Position numbers and translations under genes: made by a program. This document shows, piece by piece, positions 1-7,395 of a stretch of 12,618 bases of DNA (position 1 is the first letter of the stretch; the number at the start of each line of letters is the position of its first letter). This DNA is from Actinidia chinensis (Eukaryota > Streptophyta > Magnoliopsida > Ericales > Actinidiaceae): contig VIGQ01001999.1 in NCBI GenBank assembly GCA_009663005.1, positions 42,501 through 55,118 of the forward strand, read 5' to 3'. The notes beneath the pieces are model-generated. The model saw nothing but the letters and a program-made list of their open reading frames with translations. It ran no database searches and had not been told where the DNA came from.

Positions 1-876
1 AAACTCTCCCTTCCCTCCCACATATCCCCAATATCCCGCCAATTCCACCACTATCAACTCCATCACCCAGCATCCTGTAATACTCATCCACTGGAAACAC
101 CCCCGACACAGTCCTAGATTCCCAATACCCCTCCCAATCACCCAGAATTCTCTTCCTCCGGATTTCCACAAGAACCCAACACACCCAGTTCGAAAACCGC
201 GGCAAACATCCAATGCCACCCACTCACTCTCTCCCAATATTCATACATCTCCGCAGAAAATCATCATACTCCCAGCAGACCCCACACATGGTGTGCCGCG
301 ACCCACCACCCGCAACCAGAATCCTGTCCGAACCAGGTATAGCCGAGCAGCGGCGAAGCTCCCACGGGTAGATAGCAGGGGGGGATAGACGATCCCATGA
401 CGAGGAATGAAATGGAAGCGAAAGCGGAGGATGGAGGAGGGGCGATCCATGGGGAACGACCTGGTATCAAAGAGGGACCCCCCCGAGGACGTAGAGGTGG
501 GGGCCCAATAGAAATCGAGGTGAAATTGCAGAGGCCATAGACGTAGGGTTCAGGGCATGGGGGGAGAGAACACCAGCGAGGTTTCGAGGGTCGACGACGA
601 AAGGGGAAGCGATGGAGGGGTCTGAGGGAAGATGCCAGAGGAGGTGAGAGAGGCAGAATGTGGGAGGTTGCTTTTGGCGGAAAGAGATTAGGGTTTTGTG
701 GGAGGAAGAAGATTCTCCTGATTGAGGGTCGGTTTGAGGACGAGCAGTGGTGAGGAATAGGGAGATCAACGCGAGGATTAGCCCGAAAGATCGGTTGGGG
801 GCCTGGAATTAGGGTTAGGGTTAGGGTTTGGGTTCGTATTTCCTCATCGAACAAACGAAGAAAACGGAGGGGACAT
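1..876 (-). pseudogene. F-box/kelch-repeat protein (OR23-like), left copy, partial and frame-broken
   Basis: Members of this family are usually substrate adaptors of SCF ubiquitin ligases: the F-box binds SKP1 and the kelch propeller binds a target. Read on the minus strand from a possible ATG at 876-874, the family's pieces come in order but in different frames. They are an F-box-like start (LIPG, then a SGLILAL-type helix in a second frame, about 830-700), a PHLYVLGG kelch strand (about 479-503), FDTRSFPMDRPSS (about 425-465), RILVAGGGSRHTM (288-328), and WESRTVSGVFPVDEYYRM (about 65-125). The window edge cuts the rest. At least four frame changes and an in-frame TGA break it. The 196-codon open frame at 264-854 spans only part of the gene and leaves the family frame, so it is not a protein model. 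The identification rests on remembered family motifs; membership of the F-box/kelch class is firmer than the OR23 label. Confidence 0.72.
809..828 (-). promoter_or_regulatory. Telo-box-like run (CCCTAA repeats) near the left copy's start codon
   Basis: The minus strand reads AAACCCTAACCCTAACCCTA, three telomere-type heptamer steps, just inside the predicted coding start. A single AAACCCTAA also occurs in both arms (about 685-700 and 3037-3045) within the F-box coding stretch. Telo-boxes are known in plant promoters and 5' leaders as binding sites for Myb-like/Pur-alpha factors. Here the run lies in or next to coding sequence, so it may simply encode Thr-Leu repeats. In the right arm it has degraded to CCCAACCCCTTACCCACCCC. 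Confidence 0.5.
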
Positions 877-1300
877 CTTAAAAATCCAAATCAACATAAA
901 GCAACTACACAATCGCGCTCTACATACCTCTGACGAACCGGAATCGAACTGAAAATCTGAATCGATCGATCACAATCTATTTCTCTCGTTCAATTCTTTC
1001 CTCTGTATCTGAAAAACATTGATCGTAATGAATCATTTCCTCGCTCCTAGTTATATATCAAAAAAATTTTCAGCAGTTAATCGAAAAAGTTCAATCTGTA
1101 GTGTCTATTCACAATCTATTCCCAAATTTTCTCCAATTACCTGAGTTTAATTTTTCAATACCCTCCTCTGTCTTCTCCCTGCACTGCTCACACAGAGCTT
1201 CTTGGGGATTTCTTTCTCGGGCAAGATTGTCACTTTCCAGGAAAATTTTGAGGAAAGAAACAAACCGGAAATAATTGGTCCCTGTGTTCTCGTTTAAATA
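877..1300 (-). promoter_or_regulatory. 5' leader of left F-box/kelch copy, with likely leader intron
   Basis: This non-coding stretch upstream of the left copy aligns base for base with the leader of the right copy. On the minus strand it contains a splice-donor-like CTCAG|GTAATT at 1141/1140 and an acceptor-like GTTTTTCAG|ATACAGAGG at 1009/1008, framing a ~130-base T-rich candidate 5' UTR intron. A second donor-like AGAG|GTATGT lies closer to the ATG (about 927). Conservation of the leader in both arms shows the duplication included the transcription start region. No TATA box stands out. The intron is inferred from splice motifs alone. Confidence 0.45.
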
Positions 1301-1400
1301 ATTAAACCCCTAATGTCAATCTTATTTCAATGTAACCCGTCAATACTGTTAGTAATTACCTAAAAAATAAATACATGAAAATTCATATAGATATTTCTTT

Positions 1401-1893
1401 ACCTACACTTCAATGAAGTCTCGGAATGATTCCATACCTTCATTATAATTGTAATACGTTTTCAATTTGAAATCGTGGAATATACTACACTTCAATGAAG
1501 GTGTGAGATCATCCCACACATGTAAAATAATTTTATATTGTATAAAAAAAGTGTTTTAATTAAAAGCTATTTTAATCCCACGAGTATAGAAGTCAATTAT
1601 GTGTCTGCACACACGACTTTAAAAAATGACTGGACTTGAGAATTTAGTTTAAAAATGATCCGGAGGTAAATTTTTTCTTAAACAGTTGCTAAAAAACTCA
1701 AAAACTGTATCCGCATGAATTATCTGTTTTTCGCTCGGAAATAGTTAAAATTACTTTAGCAGTTGCCAAGAAAAATCTTGCACAAAATATCACGTGTCAA
1801 GGAAAACAAGACTACAGTTGTAATCCGTTCCGAATTTTTTTTTGGCTCTGGAAACAGATATAAATTACGGTAATGTTTATAACGGCTCGAGCG
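1401..1893. other. AT-rich centre of the inverted duplication, no gene
   Basis: I see no open frame of note and no RNA gene. It holds a duplicated pair of palindromes (1403-1438 and 1485-1520) and the first copy of a ~50-base direct repeat (1760-1812) containing a G-box core CACGTG at 1791-1796. Because the F-box copies diverge from here, this is where two divergent promoters would lie, but no TATA element can be assigned to either. Confidence 0.5.
1760..1812 (+). repeat. Direct repeat, copy A, flanking the hairpin element
   Basis: It shares the ordered blocks CAGT, AGAAAAAT, TTG, a CAC core and GTGTCAAGGAAAACAAGAC with 2036-2083, in the same orientation. It carries CACGTG where copy B has CTTGTG. 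The copies lie about 275 bases apart, on either side of the hairpin. Confidence 0.55.
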
Positions 1894-2013
1894 GCTACGT
1901 GGAGCCTCACATCCACCTATTTGGAGTAGACCTCACTATTTTATTTTTATTTTTATTTTTTTAAGTAGGGTCTACTCTAAATTGGGTGCGGCCATATAGG
2001 CGAGCCACGTATG
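1894..2013. mobile_element. Candidate hairpin MITE or foldback element
   Basis: Two imperfect inverted arms face each other across a short T-rich loop. The left arm (1894-1937) contains TACGTGG, then TTGGAGTAGACCTCACT. The right arm (1964-2013), reverse complemented, reads TACGTGGCTCG and later TTTAGAGTAGACCCTACT. The loop is ATTTTTATTTTTATT-like. A short element that is almost all inverted repeat is typical of plant MITEs. I cannot identify a target-site duplication or superfamily. Confidence 0.5.
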
Positions 2014-2035
2014 AGTACTCTAAAATTTACTCGGT

Positions 2036-2083
2036 CAGTGTAGAAAAATTTTTGACGAAACACTTGTGTCAAGAAAACAAGAC
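2036..2083 (+). repeat. Direct repeat, copy B, flanking the hairpin element
   Basis: Matches 1760-1812 with scattered mismatches and small indels; the best block is TGTCAAGAAAACAAGAC. It is too long and too diverged to be a target-site duplication of the hairpin. A local tandem duplication is the simpler reading. Confidence 0.55.
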
Positions 2084-2359
2084 CAAAAAGGAGCGTTTCT
2101 TTGGGTTAACTTGCACATTAGTTTCTGTAATTTGACCAAACTCTCAATTTGGTCCTTATATTTTTAATTTAAATAATTAGGGCCCTATAATTTCAAGTAT
2201 TAATTTTAAACACCAGTATTCCCTATAATTTGACTAAAGTTCACTACTCTAAAAATATCAATATGATTTTTAAGCATTTTTCTAGAAAATTATTAACAAG
2301 TTTGATTGGGTACATTGAAATATATTGAAAATTAGGGTTCTAATTATTTAACAAGAACT

Positions 2360-2539
2360 ACAAGGACTCATTATTTCTTTTGTTTCTTTCCTTTCTAATT
2401 TTCCCCTCAAAGTTTCCTGGAAAAGTCGTACAAATCTTGCCCGATAAGAAAATCCCCCAGAAAGCTGTGTGGGAGCAGGGTTCAGAGAGATATAGAAAGG
2501 CAATTGATTTGATGAAGGAGAGAGAGAAATAGTTTTCTC

Positions 2540-2573
<34 letters not shown>

Positions 2574-2861
2574 AAGAGAGGAGGGTATTGAAAATTAAAC
2601 TCAGGTATAATTGGAGAAAATTGGGAAGACCTGCTAGATTGAAATTTGTTTCGATTACTGCTGAATTTTTTTGATAATATGCATATGGAGCGATGAAATT
2701 GATTCATTTACGATCAATGTTTTTCAGATCAGAGGGAAAGAATTGAACGAGAAAGAAATAAGATGTGATCGATCGATTCAGATTTTCAGTTCGATTCGGT
2801 TCCGTCGAGGTAGTAGAGAGCGATTGTGTATTGCCTTTATAGTTTTGATTGGATTTTTTAG
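2360..2861 (+). promoter_or_regulatory. 5' leader of right F-box/kelch copy, with likely leader intron
   Basis: The counterpart of the left leader. The donor-like ACTCAG|GTATAA at 2604/2605 and acceptor-like TTTTTCAG|ATCAGAGGG at 2727/2728 correspond to the left pair. The second donor-like site of the left copy (GAG|GTATGT) is altered here to GAGGTAGTAG. It carries about 80-95 bases not present in the left arm, including a GT/GA microsatellite. The long minus-strand open frame over 2348-2707 (Ser/His/Thr-rich) is the complement of this leader and not a gene. Confidence 0.45.
2541..2572 (+). repeat. Compound microsatellite (GT)5(GA)11
   Basis: Ten bases of GT repeats run directly into 22 bases of GA repeats, inside the leader of the right F-box copy. 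GA/CT repeats are common in plant 5' UTRs. The left arm has no such run at the matching place, so it arose or expanded after the duplication, or was lost on the left. Confidence 0.9.
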
Positions 2862-3850
2862 ATGTCTCCCCTCCGTGTTCTCGTTTTCGAGTGAGGAAAT
2901 CAAACCCAACCCCTTACCCACCCCTAATTCAAGGCTTCTCAACGATCTTCGGGCTAATCCTCGCGTTGAATTCCCTATTCGCACCACGCTCGTCTCAAAC
3001 CGACCCCAATCATGGAGAATCTTCTTCTCCCACAAAACCCTAATCTCTCTTTGCCAAAAGCACCTCCCCCAGTCTCACCTCTCTTACCTTCCCTGCATCT
3101 TCCCCCTCAGGACCCCTCCATCACTTCCCCTTACCTCTTCTACCTCGAACCTCGCCTGGTGTGCTCTCCTCTCATGCCTGTAACCCCTACGCTCTAAAGT
3201 CTCCTAACTCTGCAATTTCACCTCGATTTCTATTGGGCCCACATCTACGTCCCTCGGGGTCCCTCGGGGTCCCTCTTTGATACCAGGATACAGGTCGTTC
3301 CCCATGGATTTGCCTCTCTCCGTTCTCCTCCGCATTTCGCTTCTCAATTTCGTTACCTCTTCATGGATCGTCTCTCCCCGATGCTATCACTCCCCGCGGG
3401 AGCTTCGCCTGCTCGGCTCTACCTGGTTTGGACAGGATTTCTGGTTGGCGGGTGGGGGGTCGCGGCAACCATGCTTGGGGGGCTTTCTGGAGTAGGATGA
3501 TTCTGCGGAGATGTAATGAATTGGGAGAGATGAGTGGGTGGCATTGGATGGTTTGCCATGGTTTTCGAGCTGGGTGGTGTTGGGTTTCTTGTTGGTGGGA
3601 AATTGGGAGGAGAGATATTCTGGGTGATGGGAGGGTATGGGTATCTGGACGGTGTCGGGGCTGTTTCAGTGGATGAGAATACAGGGATGCTGTGGTGAAT
3701 GAAGTGAAATTAGTGGTGGTAAGTGGCGGGAGATTGGGGATATGTGGGAGGAAGGGGAGAGGCGGTGCTAGGGAAAATTGTTGTTGTGGAGGATGAGGAT
3801 TGGGAGGGGGGTCCTGGGATTTTCATGCTTGATGGGAGTGATATCTTCAG
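2862..3850 (+). pseudogene. F-box/kelch-repeat protein (OR23-like), right copy, first exon, frame-broken
   Basis: This is the second copy of the same gene, plus strand, beginning at the ATG matching that of the left copy. The F-box C-terminal part is clear in one frame: SWRIFFSHKTLISLCQKHL (about 3006-3063). Further along come LFDTR (about 3275-3289), FWVMGGYG (3618-3641), KWREIGDMWEEGER (3721-3762), and, after a one-base shift near 3765, LGKIVVVEDEDWEGGPGIF followed by MLDGSDIF (3768-3848). The frame ends at CAG|GTAATTT, a good phase-2 splice donor at 3850/3851. A 10-base tandem duplication (CCCTCGGGGT, 3251-3270) and a short duplication at about 3279-3293 shift the frame. I could not find the later kelch exon downstream. 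Known family role: SCF adaptor. Probably a pseudogene, or a gene with sequence errors. Confidence 0.75.
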
Positions 3851-4600
3851 GTAATTTTGTGACTTTTGGCTATCCATGTGTTGTTGTCTGTTTGCGTTCT
3901 TCAAAGTATAATTGGTGGTAAATTTTTTGATTATGTTTTGTGCTGCTTCATTTTGAAGATAACTTCTTATTGGGTTCCTATTTGTTAACTTGTTTTCCCT
4001 GAAACGAGGAATCCTAGTAGAGGATAGATGTAGAAAAGATTGAAGATGTTTTGTGATGGTTAATTGGTTTGAGACACAACCTACTAAACTATGTGGTTTA
4101 AGGGTTTGAGTAGAGGTAGATCTTGTTGTTGTTGATATTTCTTCGACTTATCATTGGTTTGTGAAAATTTGTAACCCTCTGTGGACTTATAAACTCAGCT
4201 ATACTCTACAAGATTGTTCATCTTTAAAGGGTGGAGTATAACCAATTGTGATCCTTTTTATTTTTTTATTCTCATAAACCTTTGATATGTTCAACATGTA
4301 CAACTACTACACAAACCTTCCTTAATGGTTAATATTCAACTACTAGTGTGCTGTATTTTCTTACAGACTTCATTTGTATTGCCGCTTCAAAAATTAGTAA
4401 ATTTTCTTGTTGAACCTTTGAGTTTTGTTTTTCCCTTTGGCAAGATTGATAAAGTATTTGTGGATTTCACAAAATAAAATTGTAGTATAGACGCCAAAAG
4501 TTGTTTGCATGTGTATGCACCGTGTAGTGTGAACGTAGGTATAATAGACGAATAGTTGGGGTTGCAGATTGTTTATCTACTTCTGCCTCCATGTATACGT
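3851..4600 (+). other. Intron-like or intergenic AT-rich stretch, no gene
   Basis: It starts at the donor CAG|GTAATTT that ends the right F-box/kelch exon and is T-rich with many stops in all frames. It may be the 5' part of that gene's intron. I looked for the next kelch exon and found nothing convincing before the retrotransposon homology begins. Confidence 0.5.
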
Positions 4601-4639
4601 ATTAGCTTGCCAACTGTTGGCATTATGTTCCCTGGTGGT

Positions 4640-5650
4640 TCAACTTTATGATAACCAGAGTTGTGATGGGCAAACCATTGATCCAGATTGTGTTTTACTT
4701 TCTTGCATGCAAAGGAAAAAACACAACCCCTCCAGCAAAGCTTTCAAATACTCGTAAATGTGGATATAGGCTCCTTCCACCCAAGCTTCTTGAGGAGTTT
4801 TCCCCATACCACTTAGTGAGGAAGTGGTTTGAAAGATAAATAATTGCCAATCAACTGCTTCGGCTCAAAAGTTCTGTAGGCATTCTTGGACTCTTTAACA
4901 TGCTTCAAGTATATCAAAACTAGATCTATTTTTCCTTTCCGCCACTCTGTTGTTGGTGGCAAGTAAGGATGTTAGAGGGCGGCGAATTCCATGTTTCACA
5001 AAAGTCTCTTTAAATTCTGTAGATTTAAATTCGCCTCCTCTATCCGATCTGATTGCTTTTTTATAATATCCACTTTGCTTCTCAACTGTGACTTAAACTT
5101 TTTTAAAAGGCATTAACCAACTCCAATTTTTCTTTAAGGAAATAAACAAGGTTCTTTCAGCTAAAAGTCACAATCAAGGGAAGAACATATATATTCTTTC
5201 AAGAGAAACTAGGAATCAATTGCGTCCACACACAGCGGTTGTATAAACTCCAAAGGCTCTTTTGCTCTTATTATGCATTCTTTGAAAGCTTTTTTCGGAA
5301 GTGTTTGCCAAGAAGACATCCTGTCACACAACTTGATCCGGATGGTTAATGGAAGGCAATCCTTTCACCATTTCTTTCTTAAACAATAACTTTTAACCTC
5401 CAAAAATTAGATGCCCAAATCTCATTGTGCCAAAGCCAAGAGTTATTGTTGTAGCCCATGCTTTCAAACATTTTGCAACGTCACTTTAAATGTTAGCCAA
5501 AAGATATCTATTATTTGACTTGGCACTTGGGTGATCAAATTTCTCTAATCTCTTATAAAGACTACGATTTACATCGAGAACATCATTGCCCTTTTCTAAG
5601 AGTGGCCCAACACTCAGATATTGTCTTCATGTTAGGACAGTATAGACATT
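4640..5650 (-). pseudogene. copia GAG-pre-integrase and integrase core remnant
   Basis: Integrase inserts the element's cDNA into the genome. Minus-strand blocks in order are PNMKT (about 5630-5645), SWLWH then RFGHLIFGG after a frameshift (about 5400-5450), a CDRMSSW..FK block in the zinc-binding linker, LVYFLKEKLELVNAF (about 5105-5155), VEKQSGYYKKAIRSDRGGEF ending at 5027, VKHGIRRPLT, then VAERKNR (about 4925-4955), and TPQEAW (about 4780-4800). The proline-rich turn before VAERKNR (normally TPQQNG) is altered to LATNNR. An HIRVFG-like strand may follow near 4740-4770. Plus-strand open frames at 4569-4839 are antisense to this and not genes. Confidence 0.85.
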
Positions 5651-5659
5651 AGAAATAAA

Positions 5660-5850
5660 TTGGTACTTCCATTTATAAAAGTTAACATGGGCCATTTGTT
5701 GATTCATCAAGTCACAAACAAGCTTTTGTCTTACAACATATGGTTGCTTGCTCCAGTATCATGTACCATGGTTGATTGCTCCACTTTCATTTCCTTTATA
5801 TGCCACAACAACACGGGTGGGGTTTCAACCACTTCACTCCTTTTCAACAA
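5660..5850 (-). pseudogene. copia aspartic protease remnant
   Basis: The catalytic motif DTGASNHM is intact at 5737-5760 on the minus strand, followed by a stop and then DKSLF, as in copia proteases. The frame is broken on both sides. In a working element this domain cuts the Gag-Pol polyprotein. Confidence 0.8.
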
Positions 5851-5852
5851 TG

Positions 5853-6760
5853 TTAGCTTTCTCTTCCAAAATGATTAGTAGGGGCCATTCGACATTCCGA
5901 ACGCATAATGGCAAAATTTTGACAATTGTACCATTGATTTGGGATTTGACCATACCTTGGCCTTCGTTGGGTAACTTCCTCTTCCATGTCACTGTTGCCT
6001 CGACCATTTTTGACTTCTTTATTCTTAAAATGGTTATTGTCCTCCTCTCTTGTCCTCTTCCTTGGCCACGACTCGTCCATGTCCTTTTTGGCTATTTTGA
6101 TGCCCAAATAAGTTGCGTTTCCTCATTGAGAGTTAGTTTTTGTTGACGGACTTGTTCAAGGGCTCTTTCATCATTCGATATAATTTTTCTTCTGTGCTTG
6201 TAGTGATCCCATGAGTTGATCAAGGGTCTGGAACTATGTTTTGATTCTTCAATCGCTACAACAACATGGTCAACTTTGGAGTCTAATGACTGAGAGATTT
6301 CCTCAATCACCGGACATCATTCCATTACCTTCACCATTTCTTTTAAATGATTAACAATCGCCAAAACTCTAGAAAAATAATCTAAAATTGATTTAGATGA
6401 TTCATTTGTAAAGCTTCAAACTCACCTCTGAGAGTTCGGAGACGAACTCGCATCACGTTTTCAACTCCTTTGAAAGAATTTTGCAAGATCTTCCATACTT
6501 CTTTGATGGTGGTTGCACATGCTATCTTCTCAAATTTTGCATTGTCTAGTCTTGTTGAATGATTGAGAAGGCTTTTTGATCTTCACCTTGATCTCCTTTT
6601 GTTGCCTTGTTGTAGCTCTTGAATACTTTCTCTACAACATCCGATGCATCTTCTCCACCAAGATGCGTCTTCATTTGGATGCTCCATCGACCTAGTTGTC
6701 TTTAACAAGTGGAGGAAATGGAAATCCTTGAGTTACCATCCTTGATTATCTTGAACCCAA
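5853..6760 (-). pseudogene. gag: copia gag (UBN2-type) with degraded zinc knuckle
   Basis: Gag forms the virus-like particle and packages element RNA. The N-terminus MVTQGFPFPPLVKDN appears just downstream of the primer site (about 6696-6740). Typical UBN2 pieces follow in shifting frames: a W-K-ILQNSFKGVE block, LRTLRGEFEAL, and DYFSRVLAIVNHLK (about 6335-6390). VDHVVVAIEESKHSS (about 6228-6275) and an EQVRQQKLTLNEE block come after. The knuckle at 5892-5933 reads WYNCQNFAIMRSEC. Against the usual CX2CX4HX4C it has lost its first Cys (to Trp) and its His (to Ile). Several stops and shifts make it non-functional. Confidence 0.85.
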
Positions 6761-6774
6761 TGCTCTGATACTAG
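6761..6774 (-). other. Primer binding site (initiator tRNA-Met type)
   Basis: The minus strand reads CTAGTATCAGAGCA, next to TATCAGAGCATTGGG. Plant copia elements use TGGTATCAGAG, complementary to the 3' end of initiator tRNA-Met. Only the second and third bases differ or shift here. It sits two to three bases inside the LTR end, as expected. Confidence 0.75.
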
Positions 6775-6776
6775 TT

Positions 6777-7018
6777 TGTTGGGTAACATAGGAAGATGTC
6801 AAATGTTAGTTTGTGAAGAGAAATTAATTTTGGAAATTAGAAGAGGTAAGAAAACACTCAAACTTTTATTTGAACTCTCAAAATCACTTCTTTTTTTTTT
6901 TTACAAAATACTTCTCACATCTTTTAAATCCTTCTAACTACAAAATATTTCAAGAACCTTTTTTACACACAAGTAGCTTCTAGACTTGGACTTCTAATAT
7001 TTGGGCTTAATTTCCACA
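6777..7018 (-). repeat. 5' LTR of the copia element
   Basis: On the minus strand the LTR would begin TGTGGAAATTAAGCCC at 7018 and end TGTTACCCAACA at 6777, giving TG..CA ends immediately before the primer site. The inner boundary is well placed by the primer site. The outer boundary is uncertain because there is no second LTR to compare: a TGTAAACATG start at about 7048 is the alternative. A run of 13 T (plus strand, about 6889-6901) lies inside. Confidence 0.65.
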
Positions 7019-7053
7019 AAATGATATTGGCTCGAAATCATGTTTACAATCCA

Positions 7054-7130
7054 AAGATCCATGGAATAGAAAATGTTTCATACCTCAAGAAATTGAAGAA
7101 ATTTTGAATAGAAATGGCTCGTATATCCAG
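7054..7130 (-). repeat. 77-base direct repeat, copy 1
   Basis: It differs from 7396-7472 at only three positions by eye, all near its right end. On the minus strand both copies contain TTTCTTGAG|GTATGAAAC, a good plant 5' splice site, so the repeat may hold a first-exon end and an intron start. Copy 1 lies about 36 bases outside the copia LTR. Confidence 0.85.
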
Positions 7131-7192
7131 AAATTGAAGATTCGTGATGATCCTGATCCTCCTCTCTCTCTCACTATGGCTCTTCTCTTCTC

Positions 7193-7200
7193 TTATATAA
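7193..7200 (-). promoter_or_regulatory. TATA box of a minus-strand promoter
   Basis: TTATATAA is followed on the minus strand by GAGAAGAGAAGAGCC and a GA-rich leader (about 7150-7175), then a candidate exon ending at the donor within 7054-7130. This TATA, GA-rich leader and 5' splice site arrangement is what a plant promoter looks like. No coding exon follows before the copia LTR. It could be the promoter of a broken gene or of another unrecognised LTR. The motif is palindromic, so direction rests on the leader and donor. Confidence 0.45.
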
Positions 7201-7395
7201 GCGAGAAACGGCTCGGATCTTCCTAAATTGAAAAAGTAAATTAACGGTTATTTTTAACAATATAAAATATTTTCTTGATTGCTCCGCTCGCGTATGATTC
7301 AAGCTTGGCTTGAGTTTTTAAGCAAAATAAAAAAAATCTTAAAGCACACTGAACTTTGTGAATGAATATACAAGAACAGGAAACAAAAGAATTTG

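Larger units (their letters stand above)
1..1400 (-). repeat. Left arm of large inverted duplication
   Basis: The reverse complement of this arm aligns with 2255-3775 throughout. Landmarks are the pairs 1-60 with about 3705-3765, 180-480 with 3280-3580, 880-1050 with 2700-2840, 1195-1260 with 2380-2480, and 1290-1400 with 2255-2345. By eye the match is high but rich in single-base insertions and deletions. Homology reaches the first base, so the arm extends beyond the window. Beyond about 1400 I can no longer align it. Confidence 0.85.
2255..3775 (+). repeat. Right arm of large inverted duplication
   Basis: The partner of 1-1400 in opposite orientation. The arms are separated by about 850 bases that do not align with each other, so this is not a perfect palindrome around one centre. 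The F-box copies point away from the centre. The outer end of the right arm is not defined because the left arm is cut by the window start. Confidence 0.85.
4640..7018 (-). mobile_element. Truncated, decayed Ty1/copia LTR retrotransposon
   Basis: Read on the minus strand, parts come in canonical copia order: 5' LTR (6777-7018), initiator-Met-type primer site (6761-6774), gag with a zinc-knuckle remnant, the protease motif DTGASNHM (5737-5760), a GAG-pre-integrase region, and the integrase core with DRGGEF (5027-5044). Homology fades at about 4640-4780, after the TPQEAW-type motif that follows the integrase core. Reverse transcriptase, RNase H and the 3' LTR are missing, so the element cannot move by itself. 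Stops and frame changes are spread throughout, indicating an old insertion. The gag/pol style is that of Tnt1/Tork-like copia elements; the lineage is tentative. Confidence 0.88.

Noticed and set aside
264..854. 196-codon minus-strand open frame as an intact protein
   Set aside because: It begins at a non-ATG codon and follows the F-box frame only at its start. Known family motifs such as PHLYVLGG and RILVAGGGSRHTM lie in other frames, so it is a chance read-through of a broken gene in GC-rich sequence.
2348..2707. 119-codon minus-strand open frame
   Set aside because: It is the complement of the right F-box leader; its SLSLSHTHT stretch is the translated GA/GT microsatellite.
1..3775. Inverted duplication as a missed-adapter palindromic read artefact
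   Set aside because: The centre (about 1400-2255) does not align with its own reverse complement, and the arms differ by substitutions and a microsatellite insertion, so a simple read-through palindrome does not fit. An assembly check is still worthwhile.
4569..4839. Two short plus-strand open frames
   Set aside because: They overlap minus-strand integrase-like sequence of the copia element and have no recognisable domain.
5660..6146. Plus-strand open frames over the copia gag/protease region
   Set aside because: They are antisense to recognisable gag zinc-knuckle and protease motifs.
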